A stretch of 64,000 bases of DNA. It comes from Auritidibacter sp. Marseille-P8566 (GTDB taxonomy: Bacteria > Actinomycetota > Actinomycetes > Actinomycetales > Microbacteriaceae). The position numbers and the translations under genes were made by a program. The number at the start of each line of letters is the position of its first letter. Within the stretch, counting starts at the first letter, position 1. The notes below the pieces were generated by a model. It searched no databases, had not been told where the DNA came from, and saw only the letters and a list, made by a program, of their open reading frames with translations. Location: NCBI GenBank assembly GCA_945895375.1, contig CAMDEE010000001.1, positions 1 through 64,000 of the forward strand. The letters run 5' to 3'. Below, piece after piece: positions 34,801 through 42,694 of this stretch.

Positions 34801-37800
34801 CAACCCAACTACTGTTTAGGCTTCTAGCGACCTGCACAAGCCTGCCTGAAGCATCATATTTGAATGTGTAAGGAGCGAAACCACTCACAGAAACTTTAGA
34901 AAGCTTCCCTAAACCGTTGTATTCATAGGAGACAGTGGAGCCGTTTGTGTTATCTGTGACCTGCATCAACACCCCAGATTCATAGGTGTATGACTTCTTC
35001 AAAACTGTTACTGGTGAACCAGTAACAAGATCTAGGTATTTGTAACTTATAGTTGCAAGCAGTCCTGCAGCGTTATAGGTGTAAACCAAACCTTGAGTGA
35101 CAGAGGTACCCTGACAGCCAACTGTTCCTAAAGCTGCATATCCTGAAGCAGATACACGACCTGATGAATCAAATGTGGTTATAACTGCTCTACTAGAGGC
35201 ATTCGACCGAGCACAAAGTAATCGCCAATCAGCGTTTACTGGTTTAGTGAAGTTAGTGGTCGCCTGATCTGTTTCAACAACAGTCAACACATTACCGTCA
35301 ACAGTAACTTTCAGGTTCGCAGCTTTAGCTTCATCAGAAACAGGAGTCAAAGTTGTTGTGCCACTGAATTCTAAAACATCTGAGTCAGGACTAATCAAAT
35401 AGTAATGACCATTATCAGGATCGTTAGTGACTCTGTATCCAGCTAGAGCTGTCGCATCGCTAGAAAATGATGCTGACCAGCCTTCACCAAACACTGAAGA
35501 CTGAGTATCTGTGAAGAAAGAATTACCGGTAAAGGTTCTAGAAACAGATAGGGACTGTAAACCAACCTGTTGACTGTAATCGGTAGTCGACATGTTGAAT
35601 TTGCCGGAAACCAAAGAAACAATTCCAGGACCTGCTGATGCGACTGCGCTATCTAAACTATTAGGCAACCTTGTTACAGAGAAACCTGAATCATCTGAGC
35701 AAAACCATTCAGCGATAGAGGAATAGTAGAAACAAAAACGCAGATCGATAGTTACAGGAATGTTCTGCGGCAAGGCGGGAGCGCTGAAAACACCGATGTT
35801 AGACACATTTAGTTTGTAATCGTAAACACCTTTCAAACCTGATTTCGTAGTCAAAGGAATGTTTGTTTCAGCTACATCCCAAGCAGTGGAAGTTCCTTGT
35901 TTACGCCACTCAATAGTGGCAGAAGATGGTTGTAAACCAGCCATCGGAGCGCCGTACCCCGAAACCATAACGCTAGATGCAACGGTAGGTCCTGTCAATG
36001 GAGAAATAGCTCCCACATAGCCGAAAGTCATTGTGTGTGAAGCGGTGACAGATGCGATGCCATTTGTTTTCTTAGCGACTGCTGTTATTCGTCGCTGGAA
36101 AGAACCAGATGGGAGAGATATTGTTTGACTCAAAGACCCGTCAACGTTTGTTTGATAATTTACTGGCGCGGATCCATCCACACTGATGCTAAGCATGTTT
36201 GTTCTATAACTTTCAGGAGCTGCAGCAGAAGACACAGTACAAGTCACCGGCACAGTTGGTGTGTATCCACCTTGGTATCCGTTTGCGTAAGGACAGGTAA
36301 TAGTAGGTGTCAGTGGTTGTGTCGCTTCAACCTTGAAGGTAAGCACCGGAGATAAGGATTCAGAACTGACTCGACTGTCAGAACTCGATGCTCTAACAAA
36401 ATAGGTCTGATTATTAGTCAAAGCTGTTGTTGGTTTACAGCTTCCTGAACTGCCGCTTGAAACAATGACAGTACACAAAGTACTAATAGCCGTTGTAGAA
36501 GTTGCTGTTGGGTAAGACTTGAAAGCTAAAGTTACATTTCCACCATCAGGGTCAACAGCTTTAGAAGTGAAAGTAGGCTTCCAAGAACCAACACTCAAGT
36601 AACCAGAATTCTGGATTGAATCACTAACGGTAGGAGTTGCAGCAGTGCCAGGGTAACGGTTGTAATTAATGGTTAGTGAAGGCTTATTGTTTGAAGCATT
36701 CGAAGAGTTGAATCTCTTCCAACCAAAACTATCTGCCTCATTAGAGGCCTTAATGCCAAAGCCCGCTCGATTAGAAATAACCACAGGCATGTTAGCTGCC
36801 AGATTAGTAACATCCGTAGTTATGTTAGCTGCCGGACAACTCGAGTTATAGCCCGCCGCAACACTCTTAGCAACACCAACACCACCAATAGTTGGGGCAT
36901 TACCCCACCTAGTTGAAGGAGTGGCAGGTGAAATAGCGTAAATACTAAAGTTTCGTGCAGTACAAGACCAAGACCAGTTCAAATACAACTTCAAGTTAGC
37001 CGAAATGATGTCTTGGCCAATCCAGCCAGTTGAATCAAAGTTCAAGTATGAGCGGTAGATGGATGAACCACCATCAGGGGTGCCAACTAAAAGTTCTGTT
37101 GAGGACTGAAAATCAGTCGTCGGATAAACGTTAGTCACATAAGTATCAAAAGTTGGATCTAAAACAACTGCCGGATCCACAATGACTGGATACTCTAAAT
37201 CTTCACGCTCAAAAAATGTCCCATCAACAGCTAAATCTAAAACACCAGAAGCACCAATAACCGGTTCCAGTTCAGAAGTTATAGGCGCTGTTGCACCATC
37301 AGCAGAGTCATACATGAAAGGAGTGGGAACCGATCCAAGCACCTGGCTTCCAGAAACAAACTCGTATCCGCCATTACTGTCGGCTTGCAGACGAACATTC
37401 TTGCCTTTAACAAGAAGCTTCAACTTATCTAGAGTTGCCGCATCAGGTTTAGCTTTAACCTCAAAAGACTGTTCAAAACCAGAAGCATCCAGGCGAATCA
37501 GCAAATCAACATTAGGTAAAACATCAACAAAGCGAGCTGTGTCCTCAAACAACACAGGCTTAGGTAAAGCCCCATCCCAGCCAAAACCAAAATGGTTACC
37601 ATCAGAGCCAGATATACTCACTAAACCATCTGCTGCAACTTCTGCAGCGGGACCACCACCAGATACCTTGAAATCAAAACGACCAGATTTAGCTTGAACA
37701 AAACCTGTATCATCAAATACCAAAGTGAAATCAAGATCACGCCACCCATACTCCCCAGCACCATCGCGAACCCTAACTGGAGCACCAAAAGACTCAGTAG

Positions 37801-38014
37801 TTAGAGTCCCATCAGGATTAACCCAAGTTGTCGAAAGCTCAGACAACTCAGAAATCACCAAAATACGGTGATTAGTTATAGCGGCCTGCAGCCTAGCTGA
37901 AATGTAATCCTCAGCAGCATAACTAGGTGCAACAGTGAAAGCTTGAGCAGGTGTAACACCCTGCAACAGCAAAGAAAGACCAACTACAACAGAAACAAAT
38001 TTAAAAACCTTCAA
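31862..38014 (-). CDS. Secreted RHS/YD-repeat protein, probable polymorphic toxin
   Basis: About 2050 residues. I place the start at the TTG (38014) heading the signal peptide LKVFKFVSVVVGLSLLLQGVTPAQA; the track's extra 36 residues are unlike a leader. After the signal come beta-rich regions, a DNRLRE-like domain (SWSCTARNFSIYAISPATPSTRWGN region), Ig-like segments, then YD repeats (SYEYNGLGKLSKVS, FKYDASGRLVQVA, GYVYDSLGRN, FTYDALGRRVNE) and the RHS core end GARVYNPETNQFTSKDPV. The last 150 residues are a variable-type tail: a Gly-rich hydrophobic hairpin, then KGADYWWYVGKNMLTDSLFGAVGG and a basic end. No known toxin motif is recognisable in it. Confidence 0.85.
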   Translation of the reverse strand: MKVFKFVSVVVGLSLLLQGVTPAQAFTVAPSYAAEDYISARLQAAITNHRILVISELSELSTTWVNPDGTLTTESFGAPVRVRDGAGEYGWRDLDFTLVFDDTGFVQAKSGRFDFKVSGGGPAAEVAADGLVSISGSDGNHFGFGWDGALPKPVLFEDTARFVDVLPNVDLLIRLDASGFEQSFEVKAKPDAATLDKLKLLVKGKNVRLQADSNGGYEFVSGSQVLGSVPTPFMYDSADGATAPITSELEPVIGASGVLDLAVDGTFFEREDLEYPVIVDPAVVLDPTFDTYVTNVYPTTDFQSSTELLVGTPDGGSSIYRSYLNFDSTGWIGQDIISANLKLYLNWSWSCTARNFSIYAISPATPSTRWGNAPTIGGVGVAKSVAAGYNSSCPAANITTDVTNLAANMPVVISNRAGFGIKASNEADSFGWKRFNSSNASNNKPSLTINYNRYPGTAATPTVSDSIQNSGYLSVGSWKPTFTSKAVDPDGGNVTLAFKSYPTATSTTAISTLCTVIVSSGSSGSCKPTTALTNNQTYFVRASSSDSRVSSESLSPVLTFKVEATQPLTPTITCPYANGYQGGYTPTVPVTCTVSSAAAPESYRTNMLSISVDGSAPVNYQTNVDGSLSQTISLPSGSFQRRITAVAKKTNGIASVTASHTMTFGYVGAISPLTGPTVASSVMVSGYGAPMAGLQPSSATIEWRKQGTSTAWDVAETNIPLTTKSGLKGVYDYKLNVSNIGVFSAPALPQNIPVTIDLRFCFYYSSIAEWFCSDDSGFSVTRLPNSLDSAVASAGPGIVSLVSGKFNMSTTDYSQQVGLQSLSVSRTFTGNSFFTDTQSSVFGEGWSASFSSDATALAGYRVTNDPDNGHYYLISPDSDVLEFSGTTTLTPVSDEAKAANLKVTVDGNVLTVVETDQATTNFTKPVNADWRLLCARSNASSRAVITTFDSSGRVSASGYAALGTVGCQGTSVTQGLVYTYNAAGLLATISYKYLDLVTGSPVTVLKKSYTYESGVLMQVTDNTNGSTVSYEYNGLGKLSKVSVSGFAPYTFKYDASGRLVQVARSLNSSWVASSNVEQTFVYDLNPSGNTGFLPNLPLSTTLLWGQETAPFYAAAVFGADSTIPLDASGNVIVPASTSALWRNADFTFLDVDGKPTNTASYGKTKWLYTATIRIKNVVYATFDSQGINNVLDRTATEGGSTFDEFMYASVSKFYTQVNGFTVPNGAYLSETWSPKKTVLDASGDPKEVRTYTSFTYDDYREGEPLTGLLTSSKVELVLAQSPDTVIQVLGSTKKDYAPQDGSTVSGWTLGIPTLVESFDSSEVLVSTSKTVFNELGQQVKSVAPGSDGVDARTDVTVYYSATANTLFPDCGLKPAWQDLLCISQTGETLPSSKSHVSAYDPALNPLTVAEYRFGSLVRTTTNTYLADGRADTSTVSASGAASISTKHLYDPVSLLETKTESYVAGVKQSETSQTFDAWGRQVASKNSLGEETTTYYVDSGQLAAGAVSTVVSPRTTTSYTYGNASEPRALVTGMSITGSSSAGTPFSYLYSGVYDEYGRLTNQSGPNGVTQTNTFNDAGQISSMSYGSVASTVLSWSREYDGYGRVIRELAPDSASSASPKVTVYGYDSSSRLATVSSNGASCFSESYSYNTRGDRTSSSIGVCGATTTKTNTFNSESQLTISGYVYDSLGRNTFIPAVDAPANNAGINLTYSLVDQVTGITQSGSTTSFTYDALGRRVNETVGNLTTVRHYSDSSDNPEWTTQQSGANLTTEIYTGSLGVGLAVTTTFKGTVKTSSMQLTDIRGHTVTTLDLDSNSVGAWSVYDSFGNPQTSQTNTNLINYSTYGQQERATNTTGLILMGARVYNPETNQFTSKDPVKGGNENSYTYPNDPVNAGDFTGLNGWLDLGVAVFGGLIGGAICAVTAVIGCLVGGLLVGALSGFISGTASANEQRLKGADYWWYVGKNMLTDSLFGAVGGPIGKMAKEGLQFRGLFKVHAPETFKDFRQEMAVGYTYSAGVYFGGESLFKTTPKKPLSKTNTNKPVKKVTKR

Positions 38015-38072
38015 GGAAAACCCCCATAGTAGAAACGAACAATAAAAAGACTCTACTGCCCACCACCGACAA

Positions 38073-38101
38073 AGTATCCCCATTTGGCAACTTATGTCCA
38101 A
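38073..38101 (-). promoter_or_regulatory. Candidate RHS promoter, TTGGAC-17-GATACT
   Basis: On the minus strand TTGGAC and GATACT are spaced by 17 bp, about 60 nt ahead of the TTG start. This differs from the leaderless design of the housekeeping genes. Confidence 0.35.
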
Positions 38102-38258
38102 TCGGTGTGTCTTTATTGACATAGTTCCTAATTGAGCACAAACGTACCAAAAAGGGATTTCAAATATCGGTCCGTGTTTCTAAACTTTGTCGCCCAGCCC
38201 AATAGTTAACCCAGCCAAAGACGTAATCAAAAGATGTAACCGTCTTGTTTGCAAGTCT

Positions 38259-39173
38259 TTACAGACCTGAATAAACGTGTAATCCCTTGAAGTACATATT
38301 TACGATGGTGAAGTTGAAGATGATGGCTGTGAAACCGATGAGGGTTAGCCATGCTGCTCTCTTGCCTTCCCAGCCTCTGGTTGTAGTGGCGTGAAGGTAA
38401 GCAGCGTAAATGGTCCAGATGATGAAGGTCCAGACCTCTTTAGTGTCCCAGCCCCAGAAGCGGTGCCAGGCTTTATCAGCCCAGATAGCTCCTGCAATAA
38501 GAGTGAAAGACCAAAGGATAAAACCAATGATGTTGAACTGGTAGTAGGTTCTCTCCAGCTTTTCTGACTTAGGAAATACCTTTAGGAACTTGGTGAAGCC
38601 CTGTCCTGCCTTTGTCTTAGAGGCCTTCATTCTCTTGCTCTCTTTCAAGATGTGAATGAGTGAGAGTGTTGCGCCGATAGTAAAGAAAGCTGTTGCAAGA
38701 ATTGCAACGCTTACGTGAATAACTAGCCAGTAATCCTGAAGAGCTGGGAGAAGTGATTCAACCTGAACATAGAACAAGGTGTTAGCCGAACCAATAACTA
38801 GAACAACGAAACCAGCTAGGAATGAAGAGATGAATCTTAGATCTTTGAATAACAAGGCGATCATGTAAATCGCTGAAACTACAAATGCTCCAGAGATGGA
38901 GAACTCATACATGTTTGCCCATGGCACACGGTTCGCAGCAATACCTCTGGTTAGAACTCCAACACCATTAGCAACAACACCTAGGCCAAAGAGAACTAGA
39001 CCGATGTTGTCTAAACGATTAGCGAACTTATCCTTCTTACCCTTGCCACCTGCTCTTTTAGTTAGAGCCCAGGTTAGAACGATGAATGCGAATGCATAGA
39101 AAGTCAGCGCAACAAGAACAATGATTCTTGAAAGTGTCGCGAGTTCTGGGTTTAGTGCAATTTCTGGTGTCAT
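38259..39173 (-). CDS. ccsB: Cytochrome c maturation protein CcsB (CcsA/ResC family)
   Basis: System II cytochrome c synthetase membrane subunit, 304 residues with about eight spans, which binds and exports heme with ResB and ligates it to apocytochrome c outside the membrane. The tryptophan-rich WWD-type signature appears as WADKAWHRFWGWDTKEVWTFIIW, and the flanking His residues (VIHVSVAI, AYLHATT) are in place. The start overlaps the resB stop by 4 nt. Last gene of the run tlpA-ccdA-resB-ccsB. Confidence 0.94.
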   Translation of the reverse strand: MTPEIALNPELATLSRIIVLVALTFYAFAFIVLTWALTKRAGGKGKKDKFANRLDNIGLVLFGLGVVANGVGVLTRGIAANRVPWANMYEFSISGAFVVSAIYMIALLFKDLRFISSFLAGFVVLVIGSANTLFYVQVESLLPALQDYWLVIHVSVAILATAFFTIGATLSLIHILKESKRMKASKTKAGQGFTKFLKVFPKSEKLERTYYQFNIIGFILWSFTLIAGAIWADKAWHRFWGWDTKEVWTFIIWTIYAAYLHATTTRGWEGKRAAWLTLIGFTAIIFNFTIVNMYFKGLHVYSGL

Positions 39174-40729
39174 TTACTCTTCTTCTTTAGTGACTTGGCA
39201 ACATCTTTGACTAGCTTGTCTAGTGCTTTATCTTTCGACTTGGTTAGTGCTCCAACTTCAACACTGTCCTTAGAGATCTTCACCCACACTCTTCTTCGAG
39301 GAATGATGAGCATTAAGACTAAGGCAAACAGGGTTGATAGAGCGAAAATCAGAACCCAGATATCTAGCGGGTTATAAGTAATGTCAATTGAGGCAAATCT
39401 CTTGATGTCTTTCCACTCAACGCTTCCAAGATCTCCTGGCAATTCAACTGTCTCACCGTAAGAAAGTCTTAGCGCTTTAGTGCCGCTCTTGCCACCAGCA
39501 ATCTGGTTCATGCTATGGGTGTCTAGCTTGTAAGCATTGACTGCCATACCGCTATCAAGACCTAGGTCACCAACATAGACGTTCATGGTCATTAGTGGGT
39601 CCCAAGGGTATGGGTGGTTGGAGGTTAGAGCTCCAGTATCTAACTTGGCAACTGTTGGATAGAAGAAAGCAAGCATTCCAAACTGCTTAGGGTTAGCATC
39701 AGGAACTTTGATGGCACCTAGGGAAGTCATGTTGGAATCTTGAGGCAAGAACACTACAGGTCCACTAAATGAAACCGTTCCGTCTTTATCTCTAACCACA
39801 ATCTCAGGAGCAAAGCCGTTACCGGTGATGTATACCTTTGAGCCCATTACAGCCAGTGGTTCGTTTACTCTGATCTGACCTTTAACCTCTGGACTTGTTG
39901 GAGTCTCTTTAGTTGAAACCTTGGCAATGAAATCCATTGGCTTACCGTAGTTAGCTGGATTCTTGTAATCATAGGTAGTGCTGAAAGAATCCAAGCGCAT
40001 GCTAAACGGCTCTATGTTGTTCTTATCAAAAAGTAAACCTGGGGCGAAGTAGTCGTAGGCTGCTTCATTGTTCACGAAGGTATCGCCTTCGACAATTACT
40101 CGCTGACCTGCATAACTAAGTCCACCACCTAAACCAACAGCAATAAGGACACCGATTAGAGATAGGTGAAAGACGAGGTTTCCTGTTTCTCTGAGGTAAC
40201 CCTTCTCAGCTCTTAGTTCTTTACTGGTAGCAACAACTTTGAATTTTCTACTCTTTAGAAAATCAACAGCCTTCTGAATATCTGCATCGCTCTGTTCGAT
40301 TTTCTTGTATGAAGGCAGTCTTGAAAGGTTTGTAGGGGCAGCAGGCGGATCTGCTCTAAGGGCTTTGTAGTGAACTCCAACTCTAGGAATCACGCAACCA
40401 ATCAAAGAGATGAATAGCAGGATGTAAATAGAAGAGAACCAGGTTGATGAGTAAACATCAAAGAGCTGGAAGGTGTCTAGCCAGGCTGCAGCATCTGGGT
40501 TGTTCTTGAAATACAAAACAACACCGTTAGGGTCAGCGCTTCGCTGAGGAAATACCGATCCTGGCACTGAAGCAATAGCCAGAAGCATCAACAGGAACAG
40601 GGCGATACGCATGCTAGTTAGCTGACGCCAAAGCCATCTAGCCCATGACTTTAGAGATAGATCTGGAGCTTCAATAGGTTCTGAGTATTCCTTACGGACT
40701 ACGTATTTAGATTGCCGGGATGAAGACAC
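39170..40729 (-). CDS. resB: Cytochrome c biogenesis protein ResB
   Basis: ResB/Ccs1 partner of CcsB, 519 residues. The N-terminal region has the family stretch WARWLWRQLTSMRIALFLLMLLAIASVPGSVFPQR, three early spans, a large extracytoplasmic domain (about 215-450) and a final span followed by a lysine-rich tail (SLKKKSK). The GTG start lies inside the ccdA gene (23-nt overlap) but is supported by GGAGG at 7 nt. Works with CcsB in heme delivery. Confidence 0.93.
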   Translation of the reverse strand: MSSSRQSKYVVRKEYSEPIEAPDLSLKSWARWLWRQLTSMRIALFLLMLLAIASVPGSVFPQRSADPNGVVLYFKNNPDAAAWLDTFQLFDVYSSTWFSSIYILLFISLIGCVIPRVGVHYKALRADPPAAPTNLSRLPSYKKIEQSDADIQKAVDFLKSRKFKVVATSKELRAEKGYLRETGNLVFHLSLIGVLIAVGLGGGLSYAGQRVIVEGDTFVNNEAAYDYFAPGLLFDKNNIEPFSMRLDSFSTTYDYKNPANYGKPMDFIAKVSTKETPTSPEVKGQIRVNEPLAVMGSKVYITGNGFAPEIVVRDKDGTVSFSGPVVFLPQDSNMTSLGAIKVPDANPKQFGMLAFFYPTVAKLDTGALTSNHPYPWDPLMTMNVYVGDLGLDSGMAVNAYKLDTHSMNQIAGGKSGTKALRLSYGETVELPGDLGSVEWKDIKRFASIDITYNPLDIWVLIFALSTLFALVLMLIIPRRRVWVKISKDSVEVGALTKSKDKALDKLVKDVAKSLKKKSK

Positions 40730-41429
40730 CGCTCACCTCCGCGATTCTGTCGATAACAAACTGCCATAAACCTGTGACTAGAAGAAGCCCAAGGATAATC
40801 AACAAAACACCACCAGCGATGTTAAAAGCTCTTATGTTCTTCTTGATAAAACTAATTGACTTAGTGGCCCAACCAAATCCTGCAGCTGCTAAAACAAATG
40901 GAAGTCCTAAGCCGATTGAATAAACAGCTGCGAGGAATGCTCCTCGACCAACTGAGCCAGTATCGAAAGCGAGGTTTAGAACTGCTGCAAGAGTTGGACC
41001 GATACACGGAGTCCAACCCAAGCCAAAGACAACACCAAGTATTGGTGCTCCAACCAAACCTGCACTTGGTTTGATGTTTAGTCGCGCTGTTCGCTGAGCA
41101 AAATCAAATCCACCGATAAGAACTATTCCTAGAAGCAAGACAATTACACCGGAACCTCTTTGCAACCAGTTCTTTACTTCACCTGAGAAGATTGAACCTA
41201 GTCCACCAAAGCCAGCACCTAAAGCAACAAAAACCACGGTGAAGCCTGCGACAAACAAAAGTGAACCAGTAATCATTCTGGATTTGGTGTTAGCAGATCC
41301 AGAAACAATTCCTAGGTATGCAGGTAGTAGTGGTAACACACAAGGACTGAAAAATGACACTAAACCAGCAAGAAGCGCAATAGGTGCAGCCAACCAAAGT
41401 GGCCCTGAGGTTATTGCTTCAAAATTCAA
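40707..41429 (-). CDS. ccdA: CcdA thiol-disulfide transmembrane protein
   Basis: DsbD-core/CcdA membrane protein (240 residues, six spans) that passes reducing equivalents across the membrane to keep apocytochrome c thiols reduced. The two conserved cysteines lie in FFSPCVLPLLPAYLG and LGWTPCIGPTLAAV, as required. The TTG start sits in a TTGA overlap with the preceding TlpA-like gene and follows AAGG at 6 nt. It partners with the TlpA-like protein upstream. Confidence 0.95.
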   Translation of the reverse strand: MNFEAITSGPLWLAAPIALLAGLVSFFSPCVLPLLPAYLGIVSGSANTKSRMITGSLLFVAGFTVVFVALGAGFGGLGSIFSGEVKNWLQRGSGVIVLLLGIVLIGGFDFAQRTARLNIKPSAGLVGAPILGVVFGLGWTPCIGPTLAAVLNLAFDTGSVGRGAFLAAVYSIGLGLPFVLAAAGFGWATKSISFIKKNIRAFNIAGGVLLIILGLLLVTGLWQFVIDRIAEVSGVFIPAI

Positions 41430-41998
41430 TCTGCTGCACCTTCTTCAATGACTGAAGTGATTAGTGCTCTAAGTGTTGTCTTCTTAGCGATACCAAGAAC
41501 TCTTGCAGCTGGTCGACCTTCTCTATCGATAACTAGAGTGGTTGGAACAGCAGCAGGAGTAACAACTCCGGTGAAAGCTAAAACAACATCTCCTGATTCA
41601 GCATCCATGATGCTTGGGAAGTCCATGTTGAATGATCTCTTGAATGCATTAGCGGTGTCAGCAGTGTCTCTAACGTTCACTCCAATGAATTGAACCTTGC
41701 CCTCAAATTCTTTAGAAAGTTCAACTAGGTCTGGAGCTTCAACTCTGCAAGGAACACATGATGCGTACCAGAAGTTCATGACGGTTATAACACCCGGCAA
41801 GTTAACTGAACCCAAAGGTGAACCGTCGTTGGCTAAACCAGACCAGGTAACTGGTTCTGATCTGTTTTCTGGTTTGATTTCAGTTACAGTGCCATCGCCT
41901 GACTGATAACTGTTATTCATGCTTGGGGTTTCTGTGCAGGCTGATAAAGATGTCAGCGCAAGAGTAAGTCCAGCAATAACTGCTACTGCTCTTTTCAA
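41426..41998 (-). CDS. TlpA/ResA-like thioredoxin lipoprotein
   Basis: Extracytoplasmic thiol-disulfide oxidoreductase, 190 residues. The signal peptide MKRAVAVIAGLTLALTSLSAC ends in a lipobox (LSAC). The redox site is CVPC in NFWYASCVPCRVEAPDL, and the cis-Pro region is AVPTTLVIDREGR. It probably takes electrons from CcdA and reduces apocytochrome c, as ResA/CcsX do. It overlaps the phosphatase gene upstream by 4 nt and ccdA downstream by 4 nt. Confidence 0.92.
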   Translation of the reverse strand: MKRAVAVIAGLTLALTSLSACTETPSMNNSYQSGDGTVTEIKPENRSEPVTWSGLANDGSPLGSVNLPGVITVMNFWYASCVPCRVEAPDLVELSKEFEGKVQFIGVNVRDTADTANAFKRSFNMDFPSIMDAESGDVVLAFTGVVTPAAVPTTLVIDREGRPAARVLGIAKKTTLRALITSVIEEGAAD

Positions 41999-42630
41999 AC
42001 CGCACCCTTATCTATTGAGGCGAGCTTTGAAGCTGGATCTAGATAGCCAACTTCAACTAGCTTGCCGTCCTGTATTTCAAATGTTGTGATGCTAGATAAA
42101 GCGCAACGTCTTTTTCTAGGATCATGCATTAGCCGCTTACCGTTAGCACTTAGGCTCATTACCCAGATAGGTAACTGGTGAGTAACTAAAACAACGTCAC
42201 CATCCAATACTGAATCAGACGCCTGAATAATCGCTGAATGCATACGAGCGATGATCTCTTTGAAAGACTCTCCCCAAGCAGGCTTTGCTGGGTTTCTGAA
42301 GTGCCACCACCACTGAGGCTTAGTAGCAACTGCCTTTACGCTTAGCTTTCTACCCTCAAATACGTTGTATGGCTCAATTAGATCTGCTTCTGTCTTGGCA
42401 TCAATACCAAACAACTCTTCAATGGGCTTGGCTGACTCTTGAGCTCTAACTAAAGGAGAGGTATAAATAGCTGTGACATTGGCCCCCATGGCCTTTAGTT
42501 GCTTAGCTGCCTCTTTAGCCATTTCATGGCCAGTATCTGAGAGATGGAAGTTAGGAAGTCTGCCGTAAAGCACTCCGCCTGGGTTGTATACCTCTCCATG
42601 ACGGACTAGGTGAATACGTTTTGCAGGCAT
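41995..42630 (-). CDS. Histidine phosphatase family protein
   Basis: Phosphoglycerate-mutase-like phosphatase, 211 residues. The catalytic RHG appears as HLVRHGEVYNPGGVLYGRLPNFHLSDTG, and the second His as LVTHQLPIW. The substrate is unknown. It heads the cytochrome c maturation operon in this window, an order common in Actinobacteria. The ATG lies 7 nt after TAGACT, so the whole operon probably begins with a leaderless cistron. Divergent from aspS by 64 nt. Confidence 0.9.
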   Translation of the reverse strand: MPAKRIHLVRHGEVYNPGGVLYGRLPNFHLSDTGHEMAKEAAKQLKAMGANVTAIYTSPLVRAQESAKPIEELFGIDAKTEADLIEPYNVFEGRKLSVKAVATKPQWWWHFRNPAKPAWGESFKEIIARMHSAIIQASDSVLDGDVVLVTHQLPIWVMSLSANGKRLMHDPRKRRCALSSITTFEIQDGKLVEVGYLDPASKLASIDKGAV

Positions 42631-42637
42631 AGGCTCA

Positions 42638-42643
42638 AGTCTA
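42638..42643 (-). promoter_or_regulatory. -10 box TAGACT for the phosphatase-ccs operon
   Basis: TAGACT, 7 nt (TGAGCCT), then ATG. Confidence 0.5.
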
Positions 42644-42694
42644 TCGCCCGCTAAACTTGGGGTTTAGGCAACAAGTAAAAGGACAGAGAAAATC

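Noticed and set aside
37182-37697. 171-codon plus-strand ORF opposite the RHS signal/N-terminal region
   Set aside because: Lies entirely inside the RHS gene in antisense; composition is Ser/Pro/Lys-rich without domain pattern or start signals.
31862-38014. CRISPR-like or satellite repeats in the RHS gene
   Set aside because: The periodicity comes from degenerate YD protein repeats; DNA copies are not near-identical and there are no spacers.
38015-38122. Longer RHS start in the ORF track
   Set aside because: The upstream 36 codons are Cys/Trp-rich without signal-peptide form, while the TTG at 38014 begins a standard signal peptide.
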